Shown: positions 1 to 5,707, counted from the stretch's first letter. The stretch is 6,852 nt of DNA from an uncultured Candidatus Saccharibacteria bacterium (GCA_937902295.1 CALGUM010000016.1:1-6852), one strand, 5' to 3'. Translations and numbers: made by a program. The notes: generated by a model from the sequence alone, not told the origin.

Positions 1-636
1 AATCACATCTGGCTGAGTCAGTGGAATAACTGCCAAAAACCCGCGGCTGATTCTGTCGGCAATATGATGCCATGCTCGAACGCTCTTGATATCGCGGGCA
101 AATTTGCCATACGTCTCTTTGATAGCCCGCCCACTTGCGAAACTTTCCCACTCCCGTACCACACCGTCGTATTCTACGAGCATGTGGCCACCTTCGCTGA
201 TTGCCAGACTTGGATCTATGTGTCCGCGCGCGATAAATCCAGTACCGATACCAGTACTTACAGTGACGTACAGAGCGAACTCTGGCGTTGGCTTGAGAAG
301 TCGGGCTTCGGCGAGTCCAGCCAAGTTTGCATCATTTTCAACATGAATAGGGGCGCCGCCCAGGACCGTACCAAGCGCACGGCGAATATCAAAATTTTTC
401 CATCCTAGGTTTTTACACCACCGTGCAATACCTTCATCGATAATACCTGGCAGCGCGATAACGATCATGTCGACTTTTTTTGTCCCATACTCGCTCTCAA
501 GTGTCTGGCGAAGAAGCTGTGTGTATTTTATAGGATCACTTGGGGTGGGGTAGACAATGTGTTTGCCGATTTTACCCGCGTTTGTAAAAGAAGAAATTAA
601 CGTTTTTGTCCCACCAGTATCCACCGTAACTATCAT
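1..636 (-). CDS. ROK-family sugar kinase (glucokinase-like), partial, C-terminus off the left edge
   Basis: The first 212 residues can be read from ATG at 636 down to base 1 with no stop, so the C-terminal part is missing. The N-terminus carries the phosphate-binding loop DTGGTKT (residues 6-12). PGIIDEG (63-69) and NLGW (76-79) match the conserved 'PG...nlgW' region. ENDANLAGLAEA (100-111) contains the likely catalytic Asp102, and STGIGTG (127-133) is the second ATP-binding loop. ROK kinases phosphorylate hexoses or amino sugars in the cytoplasm using ATP; the substrate cannot be told from this fragment. His151 of the EGGH motif is kept, but the Cys-rich zinc block (CxCGxxGC) that normally follows is absent: the sequence runs from EGGHM (148-152) straight to WESFASG (163-169). 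There is no Shine-Dalgarno, and a -10-like element lies just upstream, so the mRNA may be leaderless. An out-of-frame ATG lies 4 bases upstream at 640. The gene diverges from the LPXTG-protein gene. Family assignment is confident; the precise enzyme is not. Confidence 0.88.
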   Translation of the reverse strand, partial: MIVTVDTGGTKTLISSFTNAGKIGKHIVYPTPSDPIKYTQLLRQTLESEYGTKKVDMIVIALPGIIDEGIARWCKNLGWKNFDIRRALGTVLGGAPIHVENDANLAGLAEARLLKPTPEFALYVTVSTGIGTGFIARGHIDPSLAISEGGHMLVEYDGVVREWESFASGRAIKETYGKFARDIKSVRAWHHIADRISRGFLAVIPLTQPDVI

Positions 637-648
637 GCATCTAGTGTA
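637..648 (-). promoter_or_regulatory. Candidate extended -10 element placing the start of the ROK mRNA at its start codon
   Basis: Read on the minus strand, the upstream bases are TGGTACACT followed by AGATGC and then the ATG. TACACT (648-643) matches TATAAT at four of six positions and is preceded by TG-n (extended -10). Only six bases separate it from the start codon, so transcription would begin at or next to the A of ATG. There is no convincing -35 and no Shine-Dalgarno. This is inferred from spacing. Confidence 0.45.
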
Positions 649-670
649 CCACAAAAAAATTGATAAAATG

Positions 671-699
671 TTGCATATTGAGCATAAATAGAGTATAAT
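671..699 (+). promoter_or_regulatory. Promoter of the LPXTG-protein gene
   Basis: A perfect -10 hexamer TATAAT (694-699) is preceded at 17 bases by TTGCAT (671-676), a weak -35 that matches only the TTG. Transcription would start around 706. A good ribosome binding site, AAAGGTGAG (717-725), precedes the ATG at 728. The element lies in the roughly 90-base gap between divergent genes, back-to-back with the candidate ROK promoter. Confidence 0.65.
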
Positions 700-727
700 A
701 TACTTACTATTAGAAGAAAGGTGAGAG

Positions 728-1186
728 ATGGTGTATTCAGCACGGCGACAAGCGGGATCAGTACTAGTGTACGTGGTGGTTGGCATACTGCTCGCTGCAG
801 CTGCAGTCGGTGCAATTATTGTGGTGCAGAATCGCGATAATTCCGAGCTCACCACCCGCCCTCAGCCAACAGAAGTGGCGCAACAAGATGAGCGCCCTCA
901 GCAGGATGAAGCAGAGAAAGACAAAGCTGAAAAAGAAGCACGCGAAGCCGAGGCGCAGCGTGAAGAAGCTGCCGAAGCAGAGCGTGCACGTGAGGCCGAG
1001 CGTCGCCAGGCTGAGTCTGCTGACGAGGCACCAGCAGTCGCAAACGCTCCCGAGCAGAACGCCGAGGCGGCTCAGGGACCTCTTCCAAGTACTGGACCCG
1101 AACATACGATACTTGGCAGTGTCATCGGCCTTATTGCTCTTGTCGGTGCAGGGTACGGCTATTATCACTTTGGCGCTCGTCGCTAG
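728..1186 (+). CDS. Small LPXTG-type cell-surface protein with an extracellular charged coiled coil
   Basis: This is a 152-residue protein of unknown name. Residues 1-10 are basic, followed by a hydrophobic segment (about 11-33). A highly charged Glu/Ala/Lys/Arg stretch (about 52-105, repeats such as AEKEAREAEAQREEAAEAER) follows and should form a coiled coil or single alpha-helix. A short linker leads to LPSTGPE (119-125), a second hydrophobic helix (about 127-147) and a terminal RR. That C-terminal order (LPXTG, membrane helix, positive tail) is the classic sortase sorting signal, so the likely fate is attachment to cell wall or surface polymer; no sortase is visible here. The N-terminus (RRQAG then SVLVYVVVGILLA) also resembles PilX-type class III signal sequences, although mature position 5 is Tyr, not Glu. 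The start is supported by a Shine-Dalgarno and promoter. It probably acts as a spacer, adhesin stalk or surface display element, but its function is unknown. Confidence 0.85.
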   Translation: MVYSARRQAGSVLVYVVVGILLAAAAVGAIIVVQNRDNSELTTRPQPTEVAQQDERPQQDEAEKDKAEKEAREAEAQREEAAEAERAREAERRQAESADEAPAVANAPEQNAEAAQGPLPSTGPEHTILGSVIGLIALVGAGYGYYHFGARR

Positions 1187-1189
1187 TTT

Positions 1190-1218
1190 TTGACTTCGAT
1201 TCACCTCTGAGGTATAAT
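1190..1218 (+). promoter_or_regulatory. Strong sigma70-type promoter of the S1-infB unit
   Basis: TTGACT (1190-1195; five of six to TTGACA) and a perfect TATAAT (1213-1218) are separated by exactly 17 bases. It begins only three bases after the stop of the LPXTG gene, with no terminator between them, so some read-through from upstream is possible. The expected transcription start is about 1225. Confidence 0.85.
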
Positions 1219-1224
1219 ACAGAC

Positions 1225-1329
1225 AGTTTTAGAGTCCAGATGTGAACTCTAGATAATAATAATAACCTTAACGAAGGAGAAGTGACGACACGACTACCAA
1301 TAGCGTAGGCCGTGCGTTACATCACATGT
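1225..1329 (+). promoter_or_regulatory. Structured 5' leader of the S1 mRNA, candidate autoregulatory region
   Basis: The leader contains, in order: a 6-bp hairpin (TAGAGT 1230-1235 with ACTCTA 1246-1251, 10-nt loop); an unpaired (ATA)4A tract at 1253-1265, the kind of AU-rich RNA that S1 favours; a strong Shine-Dalgarno-like AAGGAGA at 1274-1280; a possible 9-codon upstream frame from GTG 1282 to TAG 1306-1308; and a second hairpin (TAGCGTA 1301-1307 with TGCGTTA 1313-1319, two G-U pairs, 5-nt loop). The S1 ATG at 1330 has no Shine-Dalgarno next to it. E. coli rpsA is known to be controlled by S1 binding to its own structured leader with a very weak Shine-Dalgarno; a similar role here is inference. 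Confidence 0.5.
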
Positions 1330-2406
1330 ATGGCTAAAGCCACAATTACAATGGACGAATTGCTCGCGGGCGCAGACGCCGGTGTCAAGCAGTTAACAAC
1401 CGGTGAAGTTACTACCGGAACAGTATTAAGCGTAAAGAAGCACGAAGTGCTTATCGACCTTGGCGCACAAGGTGTCGGATACGTACCTCGTCGTGAAGTT
1501 GGTTTTTCACGCAACCTCGCGGTAGGCGATGAAGTAACGGCAAGTATTGTCGATACAGAACTCGACAATGGTATGTCGCTTTTGAGTCTTCGAAAAGCAG
1601 CAAAAGATCGCGGCTGGGAAGAAGTTGCTGTTAAGCTCGAAGAAGGTGAAATTATCAATGTGTCTCCGTACGATGCAAACCGAGGTGGCTTGCTAGTTGA
1701 GTACGAAGGTGTGAGAGGATTCTTGCCGGTATCACAACTTTCAGCAGAACATTACCCACGTGTCGGCAGTAGCGACAAAGATGAGATCTTGCAGCGCCTG
1801 AGTGGACTTGTTGGTAAAGACCTCAAGGTTCGCATTCTCGATGCAGATCGCAAAGCAAACAAGCTGATCTTCTCCGAAAAAGAAGCAGTAAAAGATGGCC
1901 TTGCAGAACGATTCGAAAAACTTGCAATCGGTGATGCGGTATCTGGCGTAGTAACCGGTGTGGTAGATTACGGCGCGTTTGTAAACGTTGATGGCATCGA
2001 AGGACTCATCCATATTTCTGAAATTAGCTGGGAGCGTGTTAACAACCCGTCTGACTACGTCAAGGTTGGCCAGACAGTCGATGCTAAGATTATCGCAATT
2101 GACAAAGATCGTTTGAGCCTCAGTATGAAACAGCTGACACAAGACCCATGGCTTACAGAAGTTGATAAGTTCAACAAGGGTGACAAAGTCGAGGGCACAG
2201 TGACACGAATTACGCCGTTTGGTGCATTTGTACAGATTAGTCCTGCGATTGAAGCACTTGTGCATATCTCGGAGCTCGGCGGCGGTAACGACGTTGATCC
2301 AGAAAAAGTCTTCACGCTCAATGAGCGAAAAGAATTCGCAATTCTCGATATTGATCGAGATAGCCGAAAAATTTCTTTGAGCCTTGGCGATAAAAAGAGT
2401 AAGTAA
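1330..2406 (+). CDS. rpsA: 30S ribosomal protein S1 homologue, four S1 domains
   Basis: S1 binds single-stranded mRNA leaders and helps the 30S subunit load and unfold mRNA. The 358 residues from ATG 1330 hold four OB-fold S1 repeats: about 23-90 (degenerate, TGTVLSVKKHEVLIDLG), 103-185 (degenerate), 198-268 (canonical, VTGVVDYGAFVNVDGIEGL ending in HISEIS) and 281-354 (canonical, VTRITPFGAFVQI ending in HISELG). The two canonical repeats sit at the C-terminus. Four domains is fewer than the six of E. coli S1 and is the form seen in many Gram-positive and reduced genomes. The frame is also open back to GTG 1312, but that would add only RYITC-type residues with no ribosome site; an in-frame TAG at 1306 blocks anything longer. 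ATG 1330 giving MAKATITMDELL is preferred. It is transcribed from its own strong promoter, with infB 70 bases downstream, probably in the same operon. The family is certain; ribosomal versus purely regulatory S1 is inferred from context. Confidence 0.92.
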   Translation: MAKATITMDELLAGADAGVKQLTTGEVTTGTVLSVKKHEVLIDLGAQGVGYVPRREVGFSRNLAVGDEVTASIVDTELDNGMSLLSLRKAAKDRGWEEVAVKLEEGEIINVSPYDANRGGLLVEYEGVRGFLPVSQLSAEHYPRVGSSDKDEILQRLSGLVGKDLKVRILDADRKANKLIFSEKEAVKDGLAERFEKLAIGDAVSGVVTGVVDYGAFVNVDGIEGLIHISEISWERVNNPSDYVKVGQTVDAKIIAIDKDRLSLSMKQLTQDPWLTEVDKFNKGDKVEGTVTRITPFGAFVQISPAIEALVHISELGGGNDVDPEKVFTLNERKEFAILDIDRDSRKISLSLGDKKSK

Positions 2407-2418
2407 GTAAAAAATAGT

Positions 2419-2437
2419 CACGACCAGTACGGTCGTG
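2419..2437 (+). other. Perfect 7-bp hairpin between S1 and infB, without a U-tract
   Basis: CACGACC (2419-2425) pairs perfectly with GGTCGTG (2431-2437) around the loop AGTAC. It lies 12 bases after the S1 stop. No T-run follows, so it is not a standard intrinsic terminator; an RNA-processing or mRNA-stabilising element that sets S1 and IF-2 levels apart is plausible. Confidence 0.6.
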
Positions 2438-2441
2438 CATC

Positions 2442-2460
2442 GCCTGAGTAGTTACTCGGC
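2442..2460 (+). other. Second hairpin directly upstream of the infB ribosome binding site
   Basis: GCC (2442-2444) pairs with GGC (2458-2460) and GAGT (2446-2449) with ACTC (2454-2457), with one bulged T (2445) and the loop AGTT. It ends one base before the AGAAAGGAG ribosome site (2461-2469), so it could stack against or modulate access to that site. Structure is read by eye only. Confidence 0.5.
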
Positions 2461-2476
2461 AGAAAGGAGTTTCACA

Positions 2477-4252
2477 ATGCAAGAAAAAATTGTTACCATC
2501 GGTGATTCTATCACAGTTGGCGAACTTGCAGAGACACTGCATCTGCCGGTGACTACTTTGATCGGTGAGTTGTTCAAAAATGGTATCGCGGCGACGATTA
2601 ACCAGCGAATTGATTTTGAAACAGCGACAATTATTGTTGAGGAGCTGGGCATTGACGCTCAGCTTGAGCGAAAAGTCACAACGGACGAGGACGTCGTAGC
2701 GCGTCCTGCCTATCAACTTTCCGCCAATGCCTCTGAGCGACCACCAATCGTCGCCGTGATGGGACACGTCGACCACGGAAAGACTAGCTTGCTTGATGCA
2801 GTGCTTGGTGACACGAAGGCGGCGAGCGAAGCCGGCGGTATTACTCAGCATATTAGTGCCTACCAAACGGTACTCAACGACCGTGCCATTACCTTGCTTG
2901 ATACACCGGGTCACGAAGCGTTTGCCGCGCTGCGTCAGCACGGTGCTGTACTTACGGACGTGGTAATTATTGTCGTAGCTGCAGATGACGGAGTGAAGCC
3001 TCAGACAGTCGAGGCGATTCGTTTTGCGCGTAATGCGAACGCGAAAATTATTGTTGCCATTAATAAGATGGACAAAGAAACAGCAAATCCGCAACTTGTG
3101 AAAACGCAACTTGCGACTGAGCATAACCTGAACCCAGAAGAGTGGGGCGGCGATACTATTATGGTTGAAGTTAGTGCGAAGACGGGCAATGGCATTGATA
3201 AGCTACTCGAAACAGTGTTGTTGGTAGCGGATGTTGAGGAGCTCAAGGCCGATCGAGACGTTCCTGCACAAGGCCTGGTGATCGAATCACACATGGAACT
3301 GGGTAAAGGGTCCGTGGTGAGTCTGCTGATCGAGCAGGGTGAGCTTAAGCCGGGGCAGTTTATTGTCGCGGGTACGACTTATGGCAAGGTCCGTACACTC
3401 TTAAACTACAAAAAAGAGCCAATTAAAATAGCTGGTCCATCTACACCAGTTATCGTCACAGGATTCAAGGAATTGCCGCAGTTCGGTGATACGTTTACTG
3501 CTGTCGCGAATGAAAAAATTGCACGTAGCGCCTCGACAGAGGCTCGAATCGAGCGAGAAAAGGCAGCAGCGAGTACGAATGTGACAGGGGCAGATTTGCT
3601 CAAAATGATAAACCAAGAGCACGAATCAAAGACTTTCAAGGTAATTGTAAAGGCCGACGTACAAGGGTCGCTTACCTCTGTCATGGACAGTCTTAAGCTC
3701 GTAGAGACAGATGGCCTCGTGTCGCCACGTATCATTGGTAGTGGCGTGGGTAATATTTCCGAAAACGACGTTCGACTTGCCGCAAATGAGAGTACAGTAA
3801 TCTATGGGTTCAATGTTGATTTGCCGCCAGCCGTCAAGCAACTTGCTGCGCGCGACAAGGTGCAGGTTCGCATTTACAAGATAATCTACGAACTTTTGGA
3901 CGATGCTCGAGCATCTATGGAGGCACTGCTTGCCCCAGAAGTTGTTGAAACAGAAATTGGCCAGCTGACCATCAAGGGCGTCTTCCGTACTACCAAAGAA
4001 GAAATTATCGCTGGTGGAGAAGTGACAAGCGGAAAAATTTACCCAGGTCTTCTCACGCGCGTACTGCGAAAAGGGGAGCCGGTTGCTGAAATTGAACTCG
4101 AAAAGGTTCAAAGGCAGCAGCAAGAAGTCAAAGAAGTCTTTGAAGGCGACATGTGTGGCCTGAGCTTTAAGACGACTAAAAAAGTGCAGCTCGAAGAGGG
4201 TGATACGCTCGAGTTCTTTACTCGAGAACTTGTCAAACGAACTTTGTCATAA
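2477..4252 (+). CDS. infB: Translation initiation factor IF-2
   Basis: IF-2 is the GTPase that brings fMet-tRNA to the 30S subunit and promotes 50S joining. From ATG 2477 it has 591 residues, short compared with about 716-890 in Bacillus and E. coli because the long N-terminal linker is missing. A small IF2_N-like domain (about 8-58) leads into the GTPase domain: G1 GHVDHGKT (96-103), G2 GGITQHI (120-126), G3 DTPGHEAF (142-149, with the catalytic-type His146), G4 NKMD (196-199), G5 SAK (233-235). Domain II spans about 261-350, domain III about 370-460 (KADVQGS 392-398), and the initiator-tRNA-binding C2 domain is at the end (GVFR 501-504, AGGEVTSGKI 512-521). The frame is open back to GTG 2435, but ATG 2477 has an excellent AGAAAGGAG seven bases upstream and gives the expected N-terminus. 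It follows S1, probably co-transcribed. No rbfA follows, unlike the common infB-rbfA order. Confidence 0.97.
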   Translation: MQEKIVTIGDSITVGELAETLHLPVTTLIGELFKNGIAATINQRIDFETATIIVEELGIDAQLERKVTTDEDVVARPAYQLSANASERPPIVAVMGHVDHGKTSLLDAVLGDTKAASEAGGITQHISAYQTVLNDRAITLLDTPGHEAFAALRQHGAVLTDVVIIVVAADDGVKPQTVEAIRFARNANAKIIVAINKMDKETANPQLVKTQLATEHNLNPEEWGGDTIMVEVSAKTGNGIDKLLETVLLVADVEELKADRDVPAQGLVIESHMELGKGSVVSLLIEQGELKPGQFIVAGTTYGKVRTLLNYKKEPIKIAGPSTPVIVTGFKELPQFGDTFTAVANEKIARSASTEARIEREKAAASTNVTGADLLKMINQEHESKTFKVIVKADVQGSLTSVMDSLKLVETDGLVSPRIIGSGVGNISENDVRLAANESTVIYGFNVDLPPAVKQLAARDKVQVRIYKIIYELLDDARASMEALLAPEVVETEIGQLTIKGVFRTTKEEIIAGGEVTSGKIYPGLLTRVLRKGEPVAEIELEKVQRQQQEVKEVFEGDMCGLSFKTTKKVQLEEGDTLEFFTRELVKRTLS

Positions 4253-4270
4253 CAATTGAGCTGAACCTAT

Positions 4271-4298
4271 CCACCGGGCTATACCGGCATGGTACAAT
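4271..4298 (+). promoter_or_regulatory. Extended -10 promoter with a small hairpin, upstream of the DUF5663-like gene
   Basis: TGGTACAAT (4290-4298) is an extended -10 (TG-n plus TACAAT, five of six) with no good -35 at 17 bases. Transcription would begin near 4305, giving a leader of about 20 nt. Just upstream, CCGG (4274-4277) and CCGG (4284-4287) can form a 4-bp hairpin with no T-run, too weak to be a terminator for infB. The element resembles the TGGTACACT upstream of the ROK gene. Confidence 0.55.
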
Positions 4299-4324
4299 AG
4301 GATAAAGCATAGTAGGAGAAAACG

Positions 4325-4774
4325 ATGTTTCAACTAGATGATAAATTTTTAGAAGAAGTAGGGCTCGCACAACTACCGCCAGATCAAAAGCAAGCGTTTT
4401 TGGAGCAGGTTTACTCTTCTCTAGAAGATCGAGTCGGCGTACGCCTGAGTGAGGGATTAACCGAGGCTCAGCTCGAAGAATTCGAAGGTATTATTGACCG
4501 CAAGATCGAAAAAGTTGATGCATGGTTGGCAGCATATGCCCCGCAGTACGCAGAAGATCAACTATTTCAGCGCATTCAGCAGGGCACAGGGCTTGCAGGT
4601 GATGATCCAGCAGTGAGATCGGAATTTGCAGCCACTAAGTGGCTCGAAATCAATCGACCAAACTACCGCGATGTTGTGGCGCAAGTCATGAATGAGCTGA
4701 AGGCTGAGATTGGGCAGAGTCGTGAGGCAATCCTTGAGAGTGGGCAACAGCCACAGCAGCCGCCAATGGCATAG
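4325..4774 (+). CDS. DUF5663-like protein of unknown function
   Basis: This 149-residue soluble protein starts at ATG 4325 with a good AGGAG (4314-4318) six bases upstream. The N-terminal half, LDDKFLEEVGLAQLPPDQK (4-22), DRVGVRLSEGLTEAQLEEFE (35-54), matches my recollection of the DUF5663 pattern found in many Patescibacteria. It is acidic and mainly alpha-helical, with no signal peptide or membrane segment. A WL-x4-P-x-Y motif occurs twice: WLAAYAPQY (67-75) and WLEINRPNY (106-114). The second is followed by the helix DVVAQVMNELKAEI, as usually seen at the end of the family, so the 67-105 stretch looks like a partial duplication or insertion. The tail is Gln/Pro-rich. It has its own promoter and an intrinsic terminator, so it is probably expressed independently of infB. 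No biochemical role is known to me. The family name is from memory of sequence pattern and should be tested with a profile search. Confidence 0.75.
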   Translation: MFQLDDKFLEEVGLAQLPPDQKQAFLEQVYSSLEDRVGVRLSEGLTEAQLEEFEGIIDRKIEKVDAWLAAYAPQYAEDQLFQRIQQGTGLAGDDPAVRSEFAATKWLEINRPNYRDVVAQVMNELKAEIGQSREAILESGQQPQQPPMA

Positions 4775-4789
4775 CGCGCCTCCACGCAA

Positions 4790-5707
4790 CTATACGATAG
4801 CTTTGTAGCCAGAAAGAAATGCCTGAACCGGCATTTCTTTTTTACCAATAGGCTTGAGGCGATCGATGCAAAGGGCATTGTGCGTAGTTCCAAAAATAAT
4901 TGCGTCACCAAAGACAGTATATTCACCAGGTGTGAGGCCAGGTGAGGAGACGACATGGGCGGCAGTAACGATCACATCTAACTGTCCAATAGACGCACGA
5001 CTACCGGGCCAGCCAAGGTAGGCGCGAATCTCTCGTTCAATGTCCTGGGCTGGTTTGGTCCAATCGATGAGTCCGTCGGACTTTTTGATAAGTTGACAGT
5101 AGGTGGCGGTGTCTTCGTCTTGAGGGGACGGCGACAACGTGCCTTCGATGATGCGGGGTAGGGTTTCGCTGAGTAGCTCTGCTCCTCGTGTGCCAAGTTT
5201 GTCGTAGAGTTCGGGGCTCGTCTCGCGGCCGCTTAAGGTGATGTGTTCTTGCAAATACACGGGACCAGCGTCCATCTGTGCACTAAGTTGCATAATACTA
5301 ATGCCCGTCTGGGTGTCGCCAGCGAGAATTGCAGACTCTATAGGAGAGGGTCCGCGATACTGAGGGAGGAGCGAAGGGTGGAGGTTGATAATACCAGGGT
5401 TAAAAAGGTCTATGATGGATTGGGGGATAATCTTACCATAACTCACCAGTACGCCGATAGGATTATCGAAACGCTGGATGTCATCGGCGATATCACGCAA
5501 ACGGGTCGGCTGCCACACAGGGATGCCGTGCGCTTGTCCGATAGTTTTTACACGTGGCTGGGTGTGAGATGACCGGCGGCCACGTCGTGTGTCTGGTTTT
5601 GTGATAATCGCACCGATAGAAAACCCGCGGTTAATCAATGCAGTGAGTGTGTGGGCGCTAAAATCCTCAGTCCCAAAGAATAGGATTGTCTTTGATATGT
5701 TCGTCAT
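4790..5707 (-). CDS. fmt: Methionyl-tRNA formyltransferase
   Basis: Fmt transfers a formyl group from 10-formyltetrahydrofolate to Met-tRNAi, producing the fMet-tRNA used by IF-2. The 305 residues match the usual length. The N-terminal Rossmann-like domain opens with ILFFGTEDFSA (8-18) and TKPDTRRGR (36-44). The catalytic signature NLHPSLLPQYRG (108-119) carries Asn108 and His110, and MDAGP (145-149) carries the catalytic Asp146. The C-terminal OB-fold domain (about 207-305) ends with the usual KKEMPVQAFLSGYK pattern (289-302). After RG, most Fmt proteins have AAPI; here it is PSPI (120-123), a local departure. ATG 5707 is the only plausible start because no other Met occurs before residue 139. 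It overlaps the 3' end of def by 41 bases, and a GGAG (5721-5718) lies 10 bases upstream inside def, suggesting translational coupling. The codons for residues 289-299 also form the terminator of the converging DUF5663 gene on the opposite strand. Confidence 0.96.
   Translation of the reverse strand: MTNISKTILFFGTEDFSAHTLTALINRGFSIGAIITKPDTRRGRRSSHTQPRVKTIGQAHGIPVWQPTRLRDIADDIQRFDNPIGVLVSYGKIIPQSIIDLFNPGIINLHPSLLPQYRGPSPIESAILAGDTQTGISIMQLSAQMDAGPVYLQEHITLSGRETSPELYDKLGTRGAELLSETLPRIIEGTLSPSPQDEDTATYCQLIKKSDGLIDWTKPAQDIEREIRAYLGWPGSRASIGQLDVIVTAAHVVSSPGLTPGEYTVFGDAIIFGTTHNALCIDRLKPIGKKEMPVQAFLSGYKAIV
4813..4843 (+). terminator. Rho-independent terminator for the DUF5663 gene, inside the 3' end of fmt
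   Basis: AAAGAAATGCC (4813-4823) pairs perfectly over 11 bases with GGCATTTCTTT (4830-4840) around the loop TGAACC (4824-4829). The 3' arm runs into an unbroken T-run (4838-4843). It lies about 40 bases past the DUF5663 stop and within fmt codons about 289-299. On the minus strand the tail is the broken tract CTTTCTGG, so it should terminate far less well in the fmt direction, where it would truncate fmt. Confidence 0.85.

Noticed and set aside
64..408. Plus-strand frame of 114 codons at the left end
   Set aside because: It is antisense to the ROK kinase, whose conserved ATP-binding and catalytic motifs are read from the minus strand.
764..1204. Long alternative frames on both strands across the LPXTG gene (minus 764-1204, plus 780-1193)
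   Set aside because: The Glu/Ala/Lys/Arg-rich coding sequence keeps several frames open by composition. Only the 728 frame has a promoter, a ribosome site and a coherent protein ending in LPXTG.
1312..1329. GTG start for S1 at 1312
   Set aside because: It lies in the loop of the leader hairpin with no ribosome site and adds a non-conserved RYITC segment before MAKATITM.
1741..2421. Open minus-strand frame of 226 codons opposite S1
   Set aside because: It lies wholly antisense to a clear S1 gene, has a Cys/Phe/Asn-rich composition with no recognisable motif, and has no ribosome site or promoter; it is a codon-bias shadow.
2435..2476. GTG start for infB at 2435
   Set aside because: Its codons pass through the second intergenic hairpin and the AGAAAGGAG that serves ATG 2477 at ideal spacing.
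2318..3124. Open minus-strand frame of 268 codons opposite the start of infB
   Set aside because: It is antisense to the IF-2 GTPase domain, Arg/Cys/Asn-rich and without any family motif. It overlaps the S1-infB gap, where the plus-strand ribosome site is clear.
4813..4843. The fmt-embedded hairpin as a bidirectional terminator
   Set aside because: On the minus strand it precedes the fmt stop codon and its tail is interrupted, so using it there would truncate fmt.
5243..5572. Plus-strand frame of 109 codons opposite fmt
   Set aside because: It is antisense to the Fmt catalytic domain and has no motif of its own.
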